From Parelaphostrongylus tenuis (Eukaryota > Nematoda > Chromadorea > Rhabditida > Metastrongylidae): DNA of 64,000 nucleotides. Of this stretch, positions 56,601 through 64,000 are shown piece by piece; the stretch's first letter is position 1; every line of letters starts with the position of its first letter. The notes beneath the pieces are model-generated. The model was not told where the DNA came from. It did no database searches and saw nothing but the letters and a program-made list of their open reading frames with translations. The position numbers and the translations under genes are program-made. Location of the stretch: assembly GCA_019055375.1 (NCBI GenBank), contig JAHQIW010000451.1:186001-250000 (forward strand), in the 5' to 3' direction.

Positions 56601-58543
56601 AAAATGCTTTTCTAGAAATCAAGCCAATTACCAGAATCAACGTTTTTTCGAGGTATGAAATGATACTAGTAGTTAAAAAGTACTTTTCCAGCAGAAATAG
56701 TCTTTAAATGCGCATGTATGACATCTAGAACATATCGTTCCAAAAGGGTGAAGTACGATAGCTGACGTTTTCACGATTTCACCTTCTTCACAGTCAAGGT
56801 GTGTCCAGATAACGGTTCCTAGATCCAGTGAGAAGCCAATGAGAAAACTTATTTTTCGACTCAGTCTCTTCCAAAAAGTTTTTAAAAAAGGAAATCATTT
56901 TTTGAGTCAGATTTTCATTAGATTTACGAACCGCTGAATCAATTAGTCATGATATAGTATTGCACATTTAGGGTAGAAAAGTGATCGTCGAAACATTTAC
57001 CGCAGTTTTTGTAAAAGAAAATATCCAAAATCGTGCCAGTTGCAAAAAGATTCATTCATAGGGTACTATTCGACTATTTGCGTACATCGAGACGCCATCT
57101 ACTATCTGAAGAAGCCGTCCTCATGAACAAAGGCCACTCAGTCGTTGATTTTCACGGTTTAAAATAACGGTGATGAACATGGAACATTACTCCATTACAG
57201 AAGCGAACTCGGCCATTGGGTCATCATTGCATTGGATGCTACTAGATGAAAGTGTCAAAATTATTCTTAGTCTAAACAATCGAGCCAGGGGGCAAAAGCA
57301 TCGCAGTTCGACTTCAAATTTTCTCCTCTACATTGCACTTGCAAACCAAGTGCTAATGTAGCAAGCCGTCGTTTTTCGCATTGCGGTTATTAATCACTAA
57401 TAGTTGATTCTGCTATTATCAATGCACTTATTTTCCTACTGGTACTACTTTGGTTATAATCACACCACTAGATTGAATTATTATCTGGATTTGATTTGTG
57501 ACTTTTAGTCCAAGAAGGGGAGCTGGTCGAATAGTTGTGATGTCCGTCGTGGCGCTTGTGGGCCTATGGCCAGTTCTCAACACTCTCCGGCAGTCAACAA
57601 CGAGCGGCCTATGGAACGTCACAGCTAGGCTTTTTTTTTTGAATTTTTAACGAGACTAGAAGTAACGGGATCCGTACAGTGAAAAAAACACAATTTAACA
57701 GAATGAGAAACAACTAAATGTCGGAAGTGAATAAGGACAAACATTTCCAAAACACTCGTTGTCACTCAAAATTCATAAAGCGGGAAGCTGAGGTTTCAAA
57801 ATCGTTTAATATCATTATTCCCCTTATGAAAAGGCTAATACCACGAGGTTGATAAGAGTCTAATATTGGTTGAGGTTTTGACATCTTCGTCCTCTCTGAA
57901 GCCTTTAGTAAACAGTTGACTCAAGTGATCAGTGACGAGTCAACTAGTTGGTCGACTATTTAGAGGATTAAGACGCCGAAACGTTATTTTGATATTCTTT
58001 TCTATGTCGCACTATTAACTTGATCATGAAAGACAATTTTTTGATTGGTCTTACCAACGTTAGTAAAATCTGTTTTCGTAATAACTACATTGTTGCATTA
58101 AAGTCACTTTAGGATTCCACAGATAAGAGCGATGTGTGCTCGAAACAGTGTTCAACAATAATATAAGCAATTTCTAATGATCTTATCATCTAAGTAATTT
58201 TCAGTAAATTTATCGTTTGAGCAATTCTTAAAAATTTATATTTTTCTTATTCTGAAAAATTTTGAACACTTGGAGAGACATTTTAACATTGAAAGCGCGT
58301 GTTTGTCCGTCCCTTTTCGCAAAAATTAAACCGCTTTTATCCATAGATTCTAAGGTAAGAAAAACATCGAGTGAGAACAGAGGACTACTTTACCATCGCA
58401 TTGGATAGCGCCAATAGACAGCACACGGTAAGCACAAGCCATCTGGTTGCGTAGACGCGATAAGGTTTAATGATACAGGCGGTGTTGACAAACTCCGCTT
58501 GTGGAATAATGCGGGAACGCTCACCGGATAGGCCCATCACCAG
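41644..58543 (-). CDS. SLC49-family (FLVCR/MFSD7-like) major facilitator transporter
   Basis: Twelve minus-strand exons: 58394-58543, 52960-53058, 50680-50745, 50451-50556, 49932-50039, 49775-49872, 48359-48507, 47048-47185, 46795-46936, 44079-44179, 42675-42741, 41644-41788. All phases agree except from 46795 to 44179, where the product lacks the expected membrane segments 9-10, so one or two exons are unfound or lost. Family hallmarks, in order: RVYATRWLVLTVCCLLALSN, DTYGIRLS joined to IMCGTVLNFFGSLIRV, FFLVLPSKIAEAWFPENQ, NPLGAVLG...PPLFF, HGSPPTPPSAS, QLLTFGLAFAEF, YPVSLAALIGVV with LADHTKKFKEI, and a last helix (IWCALAIIAAILSFAVNPRY) before a hydrophilic tail. SLC49 members export or import haem, choline or related solutes; the substrate here is unknown. 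The acceptor of exon 47048-47185 (GGAAAG) is unusual. It is convergent with the SPE-42-like gene. Confidence 0.82.
42608..42662. repeat. ATATCATAGATA-rich imperfect repeat
   Basis: Units of GATAGATATCATAAATATAT and TATCATAGATATATCATG are repeated imperfectly, just past the donor of exon 42675-42741. Confidence 0.6.
42852..43165 (+). repeat. tRNA-derived SINE, near full length
   Basis: It begins GCGCATGTGGCGCAGTTGTT with an A box, then GGTTCGACCTCGCGC as the B box. The shared body, the CAGGAATTGATCATTAACG block and a TTTATC-rich tail follow. It lies in the intron between SLC49 exons 42675-42741 and 44079-44179, antisense to the gene. Confidence 0.88.
43390..43660. repeat. tRNA-like palindrome, diverged member
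   Basis: The left part on the minus strand reads GATAGTGTAATGCCTACGC (A-box-like) and GTGGTTCGAATTCACC (B-box-like). The right end has CCACATCACTCTACATCG, the family's terminal block. The middle has drifted. It lies in the same SLC49 intron as the SINE at 42.9 kb. Confidence 0.55.
44180..45540. other. Intron where the missing SLC49 exon(s) should lie
   Basis: The reading frame needs membrane segments 9-10 between 44180 and 46794. I searched for a minus-strand exon with the family's P...E..(E)..YP pattern and found none with valid splice sites. Short coding-like frames (44656-44862 plus, 45160-45340 plus) have no recognisable domain. At 46590-46720 the minus strand reads IFIAFAFYNLLPLSEISEF, which faintly resembles the missing part, but it leads to a stop. 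Confidence 0.35.
45549..45629 (-). repeat. tRNA-derived SINE, internally deleted
   Basis: On the minus strand it joins the 5' head (GTGGGGCAGTGGTTAAAAG) directly to the tail region (CAGGAATGGATTGACG) and an ATATCCTTATATCC tail. About 200 bases of body are missing. It abuts the foldback element at 45.65 kb. Confidence 0.65.
45650..46270. mobile_element. Foldback element of the 23.3-kb family
   Basis: It shares TTCACACACGCGTATATCTC, GCGCTCTTTCTTTAGAC and TTTTAGTAAGGATTCAATA on the left with the 23.3-kb element (TTCTAGACTGTTAGTAATCA). The GC-rich palindromic centre is CGACCGGTCGATCGATCGCG. The right arm has TTCATTGAAAGTGGTCGC. It lies in the SLC49 intron. Confidence 0.55.
47312..48168. mobile_element. 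Mariner-type element(s), non-autonomous
   Basis: The left end TTAAGTTGGTGCAAGAGTAA with TGGCGGCTTG is inverted relative to the right end at 48127-48168 (GAAACCGCCATTACTTTTTC). This is the well-known mariner terminal form GGTGCAAAAGTAATGGCGG. A further end-like sequence at 47798 (TTTGTGCAAAAGTAATGACG) suggests two elements, one inside or next to the other. The 100-residue plus frame at 47786-48088 has no transposase motif. It lies in the SLC49 intron between exons 48359-48507 and 47048-47185. Confidence 0.65.
49198..49262 (+). repeat. Weak tRNA-like sequence
   Basis: CGGTGCAGTGGATAACTTAG resembles an A box and CGCGGGTATGAAGCCG a degraded B box. It lies in an SLC49 intron. It could be a decayed SINE head; support is slight. 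Confidence 0.25.
51470..52390 (-). mobile_element. Mariner transposase, broken
   Basis: Read on the minus strand in several frames: a helix-turn-helix piece (NPERWMRKMAQE) near 52150, the catalytic-domain block ICATGKTALVFINGIVKID near 51960, then the region around WPSNSP and DYCVLSILEKKV near 51640-51760, and the C-terminal VENPRRRLRRFIKTEGG near 51510. The order and spacing fit a mariner-family DD(34)D transposase. Frameshifts and a local repeat of the DYC block break it. It lies in the intron between SLC49 exons 52960-53058 and 50680-50745. Confidence 0.75.
53190..53300. repeat. Foldback-family fragment
   Basis: CCATCGCGCGCAGCGCCATT and TTTTTTCCCGCTTTGAAAAT match the GC-rich centre and the adjoining arm of the foldback elements (compare TTTTCCCCCGCTTTGAAAG at about 45993). 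No arms were found, so it is probably a remnant. Confidence 0.4.
53548..53690 (-). repeat. tRNA-like arm, single
   Basis: On the minus strand: TGTAGTGGTAGAACACGCG (A box) and GTGAGTTCGATTTAACC (B box), followed by GTTTTGCTCATCACTCAG, the terminal block of the palindrome family. Only one arm is evident, so it may be a monomer or a half palindrome. Confidence 0.5.
54056..54478 (+). other. Coding-like stretch of unknown origin
   Basis: In shifting plus-strand frames it reads like protein, ending with VEDNALITDAGSYVMNLTME, then VQSSNVGGFYGADDFSLLMH and a stop at 54480. An acceptor-like CACCATTGCAG precedes it. Frame changes upstream suggest a decayed gene or element piece. A mariner-like MITE follows immediately. 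No family was recognised. Confidence 0.3.
54489..54850. mobile_element. Mariner-like MITE, about 360 bp
   Basis: Ends AGGTTGGGGGAAAAGTTCTG and AGAACTTTTCCCTAACTT are inverted copies, continuing inward as TGAAAATG / CATTTTCTT. The left end is preceded by TA. The interior frame at 54521-54736 has no transposase motif. It lies in the first SLC49 intron. Confidence 0.65.
55323..55612 (+). repeat. tRNA-derived SINE, next to an RTE fragment
   Basis: It begins AGCGCATGTGGCGCAGTGGT, has lost part of the TTAGAGGTGCTC segment, and then has GACGGTTCGATCTCGCGC (B box), the body, CAGGGATTGATCAACGTC and a TTTATCC-type tail. The RTE fragment on the same strand begins directly after it. It lies in the first SLC49 intron. 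Confidence 0.85.
55620..56070 (+). mobile_element. RTE-type LINE, 3' fragment
   Basis: The plus strand encodes HARISRIRWAEHVMRFNETD, then (in other frames) RAATNWIPRDINVQ and SRKA-like remains of the FTKSLEERYD block, and the CPLES/LDD-type end. This is the conserved C-terminal tail of RTE reverse transcriptases (RWAGHVxR...WIPRDxKR). Frame breaks make it dead. It ends near GGTACAGGTGATACAAAA, an RTE-like repeat tail. Confidence 0.75.
56110..58390. other. First intron of the SLC49 gene, mostly featureless
   Basis: No exon or repeat family member was recognised. A 64-residue minus frame at 57428-57622 and a 65-residue plus frame at 56510-56707 lack domains. A T-run near 57630 adjoins the former. 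Confidence 0.35.
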
Positions 58544-58551
58544 CTGAAATC
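58544..58551 (-). promoter_or_regulatory. Probable spliced-leader acceptor of the SLC49-like gene
   Basis: On the minus strand TGATTTCAG is followed by CTGGTG and then ATG at 58537. The protein from that Met (MGLSGERSRIIPQAEF) fits a cytoplasmic N-terminus before the first membrane segment. In nematodes an acceptor a few bases upstream of the start codon with no upstream donor usually receives the SL1 leader. A normal cis-intron with a coding exon further upstream is the alternative. Confidence 0.4.
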
Positions 58552-58929
58552 ATCCTCCATCACTTTAGTCTTATTCACTTTTTTGAACGGAAACTTTATA
58601 AGTCTCGATAGATGAATGTGATAAATAATGCTAATTGCAGAACCTGATGTCAGAGTACTGTCCATACACTTTAGCGTTAGTTTTGTTGCAGAAAGACTTG
58701 TCGACTCAGTCGTTTAATTAGCTGACGCATTACAACAATGAGAAAGAATAGAGAATAAGAAATGGAACACTGGAAATTGGGAACACGCCAGCAAGTATTT
58801 GCATCTGCTCGGTGAAATATCAAGGCGTGCAGAGTTTTTATCGATAACCTTTATCACCTGTCGGAAAGAGTCTCAATAGTCCTTGCAGATTGTCAGATTA
58901 GCAAAGCGGCTTATGCCTGCTCATAATCC

Positions 58930-59430
58930 ATCATATTTTTCAACACCTGGTCCTAATCCTCTTATTTGTGCTTGGCACATCGTGCGACTCGGTCGCTGAC
59001 GGCTGTTGTCGAATTCCTCCTCAAGATGCACCACATGTCCGGCCCATGTGATTTTTGAAGGTGTGGAAAATGCAGTGCTGTCTCTGATCTTTGAATGCTG
59101 GTAGAGGGCGAAACTTCAGGATTTCAATTCCACTTGAATGGCATGGAATTCTTCGAGACCACACGCTACATAGGGCCCTCGATCGTGGAGTGGTCTTTTA
59201 TACTGCCTTAGTTTGCCGGGATAACGCGAGGTTCTTACAAAGAGATCTAATCGTGCAAGGCTCCACCATCTTCGTCATCCGCAGCACTGATTTAATCCGA
59301 GTCCATCGTCCACAAACGCTCGTTGTCGCCATCTGGTTCTCATTGCAACATAGTGTCGAATTCAGTGAAGCAACGCTCGAATGAGTTAACCTCATTGCGG
59401 CAGAATGAGTGAACCTACGCTGCACTGCCG
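58930..59430 (-). mobile_element. Decayed LINE fragment, minus strand
   Basis: On the minus strand ITWAGHVVHLEEE and the following RQRPSRT resemble the WAGHVVRLEDNRW...RxPGRP end of non-LTR reverse transcriptases. Upstream sequence (about 59100-59430) reads as broken protein-like frames. It is antisense to the plus-strand RTE fragments and upstream of the SLC49 start. Confidence 0.5.
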
Positions 59431-59840
59431 CTTATGATCTGCCTTCGTGATTGCGATATTGAGTGAAGAAAGCTGTATTATATTGGGCGGAATACGACAT
59501 ATTGTTAAAAACATACATTTGCTAAACTCTAGGGTAACCCACACATTTTCAAAAAGCGTCCTCAGATCATCGAACTAATATTAAGTTGTTATAAAAAGCC
59601 ATTGAGACAACTAGTTGTGAATAATCTGATAGGATTACCGCACCGAGATGATAATGGCGAACATTAGCAAAGTAAATTTCACTGAAAACCCATATTGGCT
59701 CACTAATTCGAGAAAATATTGACTATTCTTGACTAGGCTCAAGGAAAGTGGTTTGTCAAAATCTCCGACGATTTTTTGCACATACTGTGGAAGTCGAACA
59801 GTATTCGCTATGCTTAAGTAATGTACAAGAAGCCGAGTAC

Positions 59841-60460
59841 TTGCTCTTGCAGATTGGAAATCCCAGCTTGTTTTTGATGATATTTTTTTAACCTGTGCAG
59901 CTTCATCATATCCTGCGAGATTGAAGCCCCAATCTTCTTTCTTATACGAAAAAATATGAGACGATCACGCCATATTTGCCAATGACGTTGTCTATGTCCT
60001 CTACAGACATAATATGAAAAGAAAAACATGAAAAAGCAGAAGCAAAACGAGCCCAGTTTTAAAAGAAGTCCCAATCCAATCTATGGTGGCCTTGAAAATC
60101 GATTTGCGACATTTCCTCCATACTATGAATGATAAATCGCCCGGGGTTTCGACGCATAAGGCATGAGCTTCGTATGCAAATTCTTCAACTTCATATAGAC
60201 TGCGTGAAGTACTCCGTTGTTACAGCATAATACTTATGAGCAGGAGAGGCAGCGAAAATTGTCAAAGCCGACATTCTTTATACCTTGTAGCCTCAAACAT
60301 AGATTCTTCAGTTGCTCAGTAGAGCGGATGACCTTGGCCAATGTCATGTTATCAATTGCGTCATCGCTGTCAAATCCTCCATTATCGCATGTTCTAGAGA
60401 AAAGTTCTTCTTCAGTACCATAAACGGTATTTAATGGAGCACATCTTTTTTCGTCGAGTA
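59841..60460 (-). CDS. Two exons of an unrecognised minus-strand gene
   Basis: Exon 60284-60460 encodes LDEKRCAPLNTVYGTEEELF and then GGFDSDDAIDNMTLAKVIR and EQLKNLCLRLQ, ending at an AAG/GTATAAA donor. Exon 59841-59936 encodes DWGFNLAGYDEAAQVKKISS and then SWDFQSARA, joining in phase if the acceptor is TATAAGAAAG. Composition looks coding and no frame breaks occur, but both acceptors are weak and I recognise no family. It could be a real gene upstream of the SLC49 gene or a decayed element. Confidence 0.35.
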
Positions 60461-60811
60461 CTTATCACGGTAGTTGTCATCATCATGTCTTCAGAGAGTC
60501 GAGCTCACCATAACTGCGGATGACCTCATAGCCTTTATAGATGTAGGCAGCCGAGAAACATTACGATATTATGGCCGATTCCATATCTGATCCATCCGAC
60601 GCAGCGCTATCGTGTTAAAAGGAAGGCACTATGTTTTCTTACTTCTTTTCCCTAAAAATAACCAAAGAATAACTATTCAAGTCCTGGTGAAGGGAATGAG
60701 TAAAGCTTTCCCTGCTAGATTAGAGTAGGATTGTAGATGTCACTCCTTGAACACAACTCGAAACCACCTCTCATATATTCTATGGATATATGGCTTCTAG
60801 TATATAGCATA

Positions 60812-61117
60812 AAGAGCGTATGCGGCGCAATAGTTAGAGGTGCTCTGCGTCACACATGTGGTCAGTGGTTCATCTCGCGCTCATGGTTCACCAAGCCATC
60901 CATCCCTACGGAGTCGGTAAATTGGTACCGGACTGATCTCAGACTGGTCTGGATCGATAAGCAGCACTGATTCGGTGCAGAGGGGGGGCCACTGCGAGTC
61001 AATCCAAATGCTGATATGCATTCAATCACCTCAAACGAAGTTAAAAATTGAAGACGAATGCATGGCGCATCCCTTAAAAGTTGATCAACGCCAAGAGCTT
61101 TATCCTTTATCATTTTT
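60812..61117 (+). repeat. tRNA-derived SINE, near full length
   Basis: It begins GCGTATGCGGCGCAATAGTT (A box). The B box is changed (GTGGTTCATCTCGCGC). The body, a GGGGGGG run and the CTTAAAAGTTGATCAACGCC block follow, ending in TTTATCCTTTATC. Confidence 0.85.
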
Positions 61118-61795
61118 ATGGCTTATAATCAAGTCGATGTGCAGAAAAAATTCTCCTACTTGAGCAGAACTGCTCCTACTATGCTCGCGTTTAAATGTAT
61201 GATTTTGAGGCTTATTTACCACATTGCTAATCATAATATTGTTAAAAGTACAGACACTCACTCACTGGACTACATCATAACTTATTCGAAAGGTTGTTTT
61301 CATCGTCTAGCGCAATAATGTATGATATATAACTCAGTAAATCCTAATTTTTATCACTTCGAAGAAAAACTTTTTATTTTCCTGACTTGAAAGTTTATAA
61401 ATGGATAGTGAAGAAGAAGAATGATCTAGAACGGGAAGAGCTTTTGTTGCGTGATTAGAAGATTTCCAAGGAAAGTGCGTTTTTCACACGCTACCTATGA
61501 ATTTTATATAGTAACGAGATACCAACTCAATGAGATAGTAGAATTTCGCAGACGATAATCATTGGCATAGTAAAGGGGAAATCATTGCCACTAAAACAGT
61601 TTATAATATGTAGTCAAAAAAGTCCAAAATGGAATGATTGCCATTTGGTGGTATTTTGGAAGCTTTCAATTGCGGTAACAAAGAGAAATAGAGACGAGTG
61701 TTAGGTAAAGTAATGTGTTAGTTATTTCTACAAATTTAAAAGCGTTCCGTTCACTTAACACTTCTTTTTCTTATCAACGTAATCCATAATCACAT

Positions 61796-62021
61796 CTATT
61801 TTGCATCACAATTTTCTTGCATAAGAATAGTTTTCTCGCATTCATCATCCTCAAAGGTTTCCTCCTTCATCAGAGCGTAAAATTTTGCCAGAGTTAATTT
61901 TTCTCTGTCTTGAAGATTCCAAAACCAAGGAGCCCCTTCGTGCACCGTTAGAGAGTGTTGGTAAAAAGGGAAAGCCAGCACCTTACTCTTTAATGCGTCA
62001 CCAATTTTGCCGCTATCCTCT
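61796..62021 (-). CDS. C-terminal exon of an unrecognised gene
   Basis: The minus-strand exon opens after an AAAAGTTCAG acceptor and runs 74 codons to TAG. It includes EDSGKIGDALKSKVLAFPFY, then HEGAPWFWNLQDREKLTLAK, FYALMKEETFEDDECEK and a hydrophilic end (MQENCDAK). Composition and the splice site support a real gene whose remaining exons lie at higher coordinates, possibly beyond the window. A SINE begins about 27 bases upstream of the acceptor. I do not recognise the family. Confidence 0.5.
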
Positions 62022-62047
62022 CTGAACTTTTAGATAGAAGTTCTCGA

Positions 62048-62331
62048 AGCTCTTGGCGTTGATCAATCCCTGAGGGATACGCCATGCATTCGCCTTTAAT
62101 TTTAACTCATTTGAGGTGATTGATTGCATATCTGGCCTTTACAATGACTCGTGATGGCCTTCGCTGCACCGAATCAGTGCTGCTCATCCTCTTAGACAAG
62201 ACTGAGACCAATCTGGTACCAATTTACTGACACCGGAGGGATGGATGGCTTAATGAGCAATGAGCGCGAAGTCGAACCATTGACCTTGTGTACGACGCAG
62301 AGCACCTCTAACCACTGCCCCACATGCGCTA
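62048..62331 (-). repeat. tRNA-derived SINE in an intron, minus strand
   Basis: On the minus strand: GCGCATGTGGGGCAGTGGTT (A box), AATGGTTCGACTTCGCGC (B box), the full body, CAGGGATTGATCAACGCC and the CAAGAGCTTCGAG end. It lies just upstream of the acceptor of the exon at 61796-62021. Confidence 0.88.
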
Positions 62332-62339
62332 ACCTTTAG

Positions 62340-63560
62340 TTACTTCAGATAAATATTTCAGACATTATGTTAGTGACTTCGTTTAATGAATGAAAATTCA
62401 AATTCATCTAACTGAATCACCAATATGATGATGAACCATAAGCCTGGTAAATACTAATAGAGTGATGAATTTAAGTAAGGATGAATTGCGGTATTCACAT
62501 TTACGCTACGACGATTTTTGTAAAAAACATTTTAGGAGGATATCATGGTAACTATGACCTTCACAGAAGTTTTTTCTAATTGTTTATATTATATTACAGA
62601 ATTAATCTGTTACACGGTATATTTCGTGGCTCTGATACGTTATAACAAACATCTTCTGAGCAAATGGTAGGTTATAGAAGTTTCTCGGAAGAAGCTTCAC
62701 TCTCTACTCAGTAATACACAAAGAACTTCTTTACAGCAACCAGAGAAGCGAACTCTTTATAGGTTGCAGAGCACCTTTACAGCAGCGATGCGTTTATGTG
62801 GCGGAAAACAGTAGTACATGATGAATGGTAGCAACAGGAGGAGGGTAGCACAACAGCAGCGACAACGTTGACCTAGCGCGGTGGTGGTTGGGGTGCTGAA
62901 TTAGCATTGAACTCTCCAAGTTTTTCATCTCTCCGACTGCCCGGAAAACTGGTACGAGGCCTGCACGGGAGCTGCATACACCCTGCGATCTAAGTGGGAA
63001 AGCTCTATTTTAATTATCCGACAACTTCGGAGAGAGCTGACTCGATCAGCATTCAGCAACATGCATATAGAAGAGCGCGATCATCGAACGGTAACTGAAT
63101 TTAAACTCGAGAAGTTAGATGACCTTAGTGAATGAAGGCCGCGAGGAAACGAATAGAAAACATGAAAAGCTGGTATTCACACGGTCTGTGTGAAAGAGAG
63201 CCGTGTAACTCAATGGCATCGCACTCCACATATACCCATACAGCAATGAAATTAAGTCCTTTTCATAATTATGTAATGCTTATACAATGCCTCAAGTTTT
63301 CAGACAGCGACATGAAATTTATAGCCATCTCAAGCGTCAGCGAAGCAAAACTAGGATCCGTAAACATTGAATTAATTTTGCAAAGCACTCTGATAGGAAC
63401 TATGAAGAAAGCAAAAATAGGATCTGATGATCATATTGTTTAATGTCGGTCGTTATCAATGACCATAACGCAGACCACCTTTTTTGACATTATATGCTTA
63501 AGTACAGATCTCTGCCTACAACTATGGCAGAATATCTGATAGTCATTTTTGAGCCATGCA
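62340..63560. other. No gene recognised
   Basis: A 103-residue plus frame at 63132-63443 has no domain, no clear splice sites and a repetitive feel. No family repeat was seen in this stretch. Confidence 0.35.
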
Positions 63561-63579
63561 TTTGGTCTGCAATGGGCAC

Positions 63580-63705
63580 CTATGCAGTGCAATACACGTG
63601 TTTTGGCCTTCCAGCCTCGTCAGTAGCACCCTGGCTTTTCGTTCCTCGAGGACGAGGCTGGAAGGCAGAAAACACATGTAGTGTATTGTCATCACATGCA
63701 ACAGA
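63580..63705. mobile_element. CACGTG-hairpin MITE, perfect short hairpin
   Basis: ATACACGTGTTTTGGCCTTC with CAGCCTCGTCAG on the left pairs with GACGAGGCTGGAAGGC and AAAACACATGTAGTGTAT on the right. Only about 40 bases lie between the arms. It is the most compact member of the family at 17.0, 36.4 and 39.7 kb. The flank at 63750-63800 (CACTTGAAGCGAGAGCTC) matches the inverted flank of the 17.2-kb copy. Confidence 0.65.
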
Positions 63706-64000
63706 CCACATGCATGGCTCATAAGTAACAATCAGGCATATCGAAATTTGAGCGCGGTTTCAAAGAAACACTTGAAGCGAGAGCTCAGACAATATACTTA
63801 TGAAAGTTCATTCATATTAACTACACGATAAGCCGCGATCAGTACCCAGCAACTCTTTCCAATCATTTGCTTTTTCGACAAACTTGTATTTTGAAAATCC
63901 AAGCGATTGGGTAAACGAGATTTCTTCCACGAAGACATGGTGATATTTTGAATGCACTGTCTGACTTTCGCCACCGAACCACTGTCGGAAGCTATGAAAC

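Noticed and set aside
1..64000. CRISPR arrays, bacterial operons, rRNA genes
   Set aside because: No regularly spaced repeats, no Shine-Dalgarno-led gene strings and no rRNA-like blocks. The intron-exon structure is clearly that of a eukaryote.

Overview
This window looks like nuclear DNA of a parasitic strongylid (hookworm-type) nematode. It is AT-rich. Genes are split into short exons (about 24-230 nt) with TTTCAG-type acceptors and long, repeat-filled introns. The recognisable proteins (a SPE-42/SPE-49-like sperm protein, an SLC49-family transporter) and the repeats (tRNA-derived SINE, RTE LINE, Penelope-like element, BEL/Pao, mariner, long inverted-repeat elements) fit that group. The genus is an inference. 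No protein is encoded by one long ORF, so genes were built by reading exons, splice sites and codon phase by eye.

Layout. 2.6-6.1 kb (minus): five in-phase exons of a Ser-rich protein with an eh1-like repressor motif. 6.5-8.1 kb (minus): 3' end of an unrecognised gene. 10.3-32.8 kb (plus): a DC-STAMP/RING membrane protein of the SPE-42/SPE-49 family in about 19 exons, its introns carrying SINEs, a BEL/Pao fragment and several long foldback elements. 33.8-40.3 kb (minus): a decayed partial copy of an SLC49 (FLVCR-like) major facilitator gene, interrupted by a head-to-head pair of Penelope-like elements and an RTE fragment. 40.4-40.9 kb: a stray copy of the 3' end of the SPE-42-like gene. 41.6-58.5 kb (minus): the better-preserved SLC49 gene, twelve exons with matching phases except at one gap. 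58.9-62.3 kb: LINE debris, exons of unrecognised minus-strand genes and two SINEs.

Main result. The 3' end of the sperm gene and exons 3-12 of the convergent SLC49 gene have been duplicated in tandem. The junction lies near 40.35-40.47 kb, where a 26-bp unit is repeated twice. One breakpoint was inside an intron of the transporter, so the copy next to the sperm gene never had exons 1-2. It has since gained stop codons, a frameshift and damaged splice sites. The other copy keeps the full gene and carries a useless piece of the sperm gene's last exons.

The repeat landscape is dense: about eight copies of one tRNA-derived SINE, a family of palindromes whose two arms each look like a tRNA-type pol III promoter, at least five long foldback elements (one apparently nested in another), a CACGTG-centred hairpin family and mariner remnants. 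Coordinates of repeats are approximate to roughly 10-20 bases. Exon edges are given to the base, but were read by eye without an aligner.
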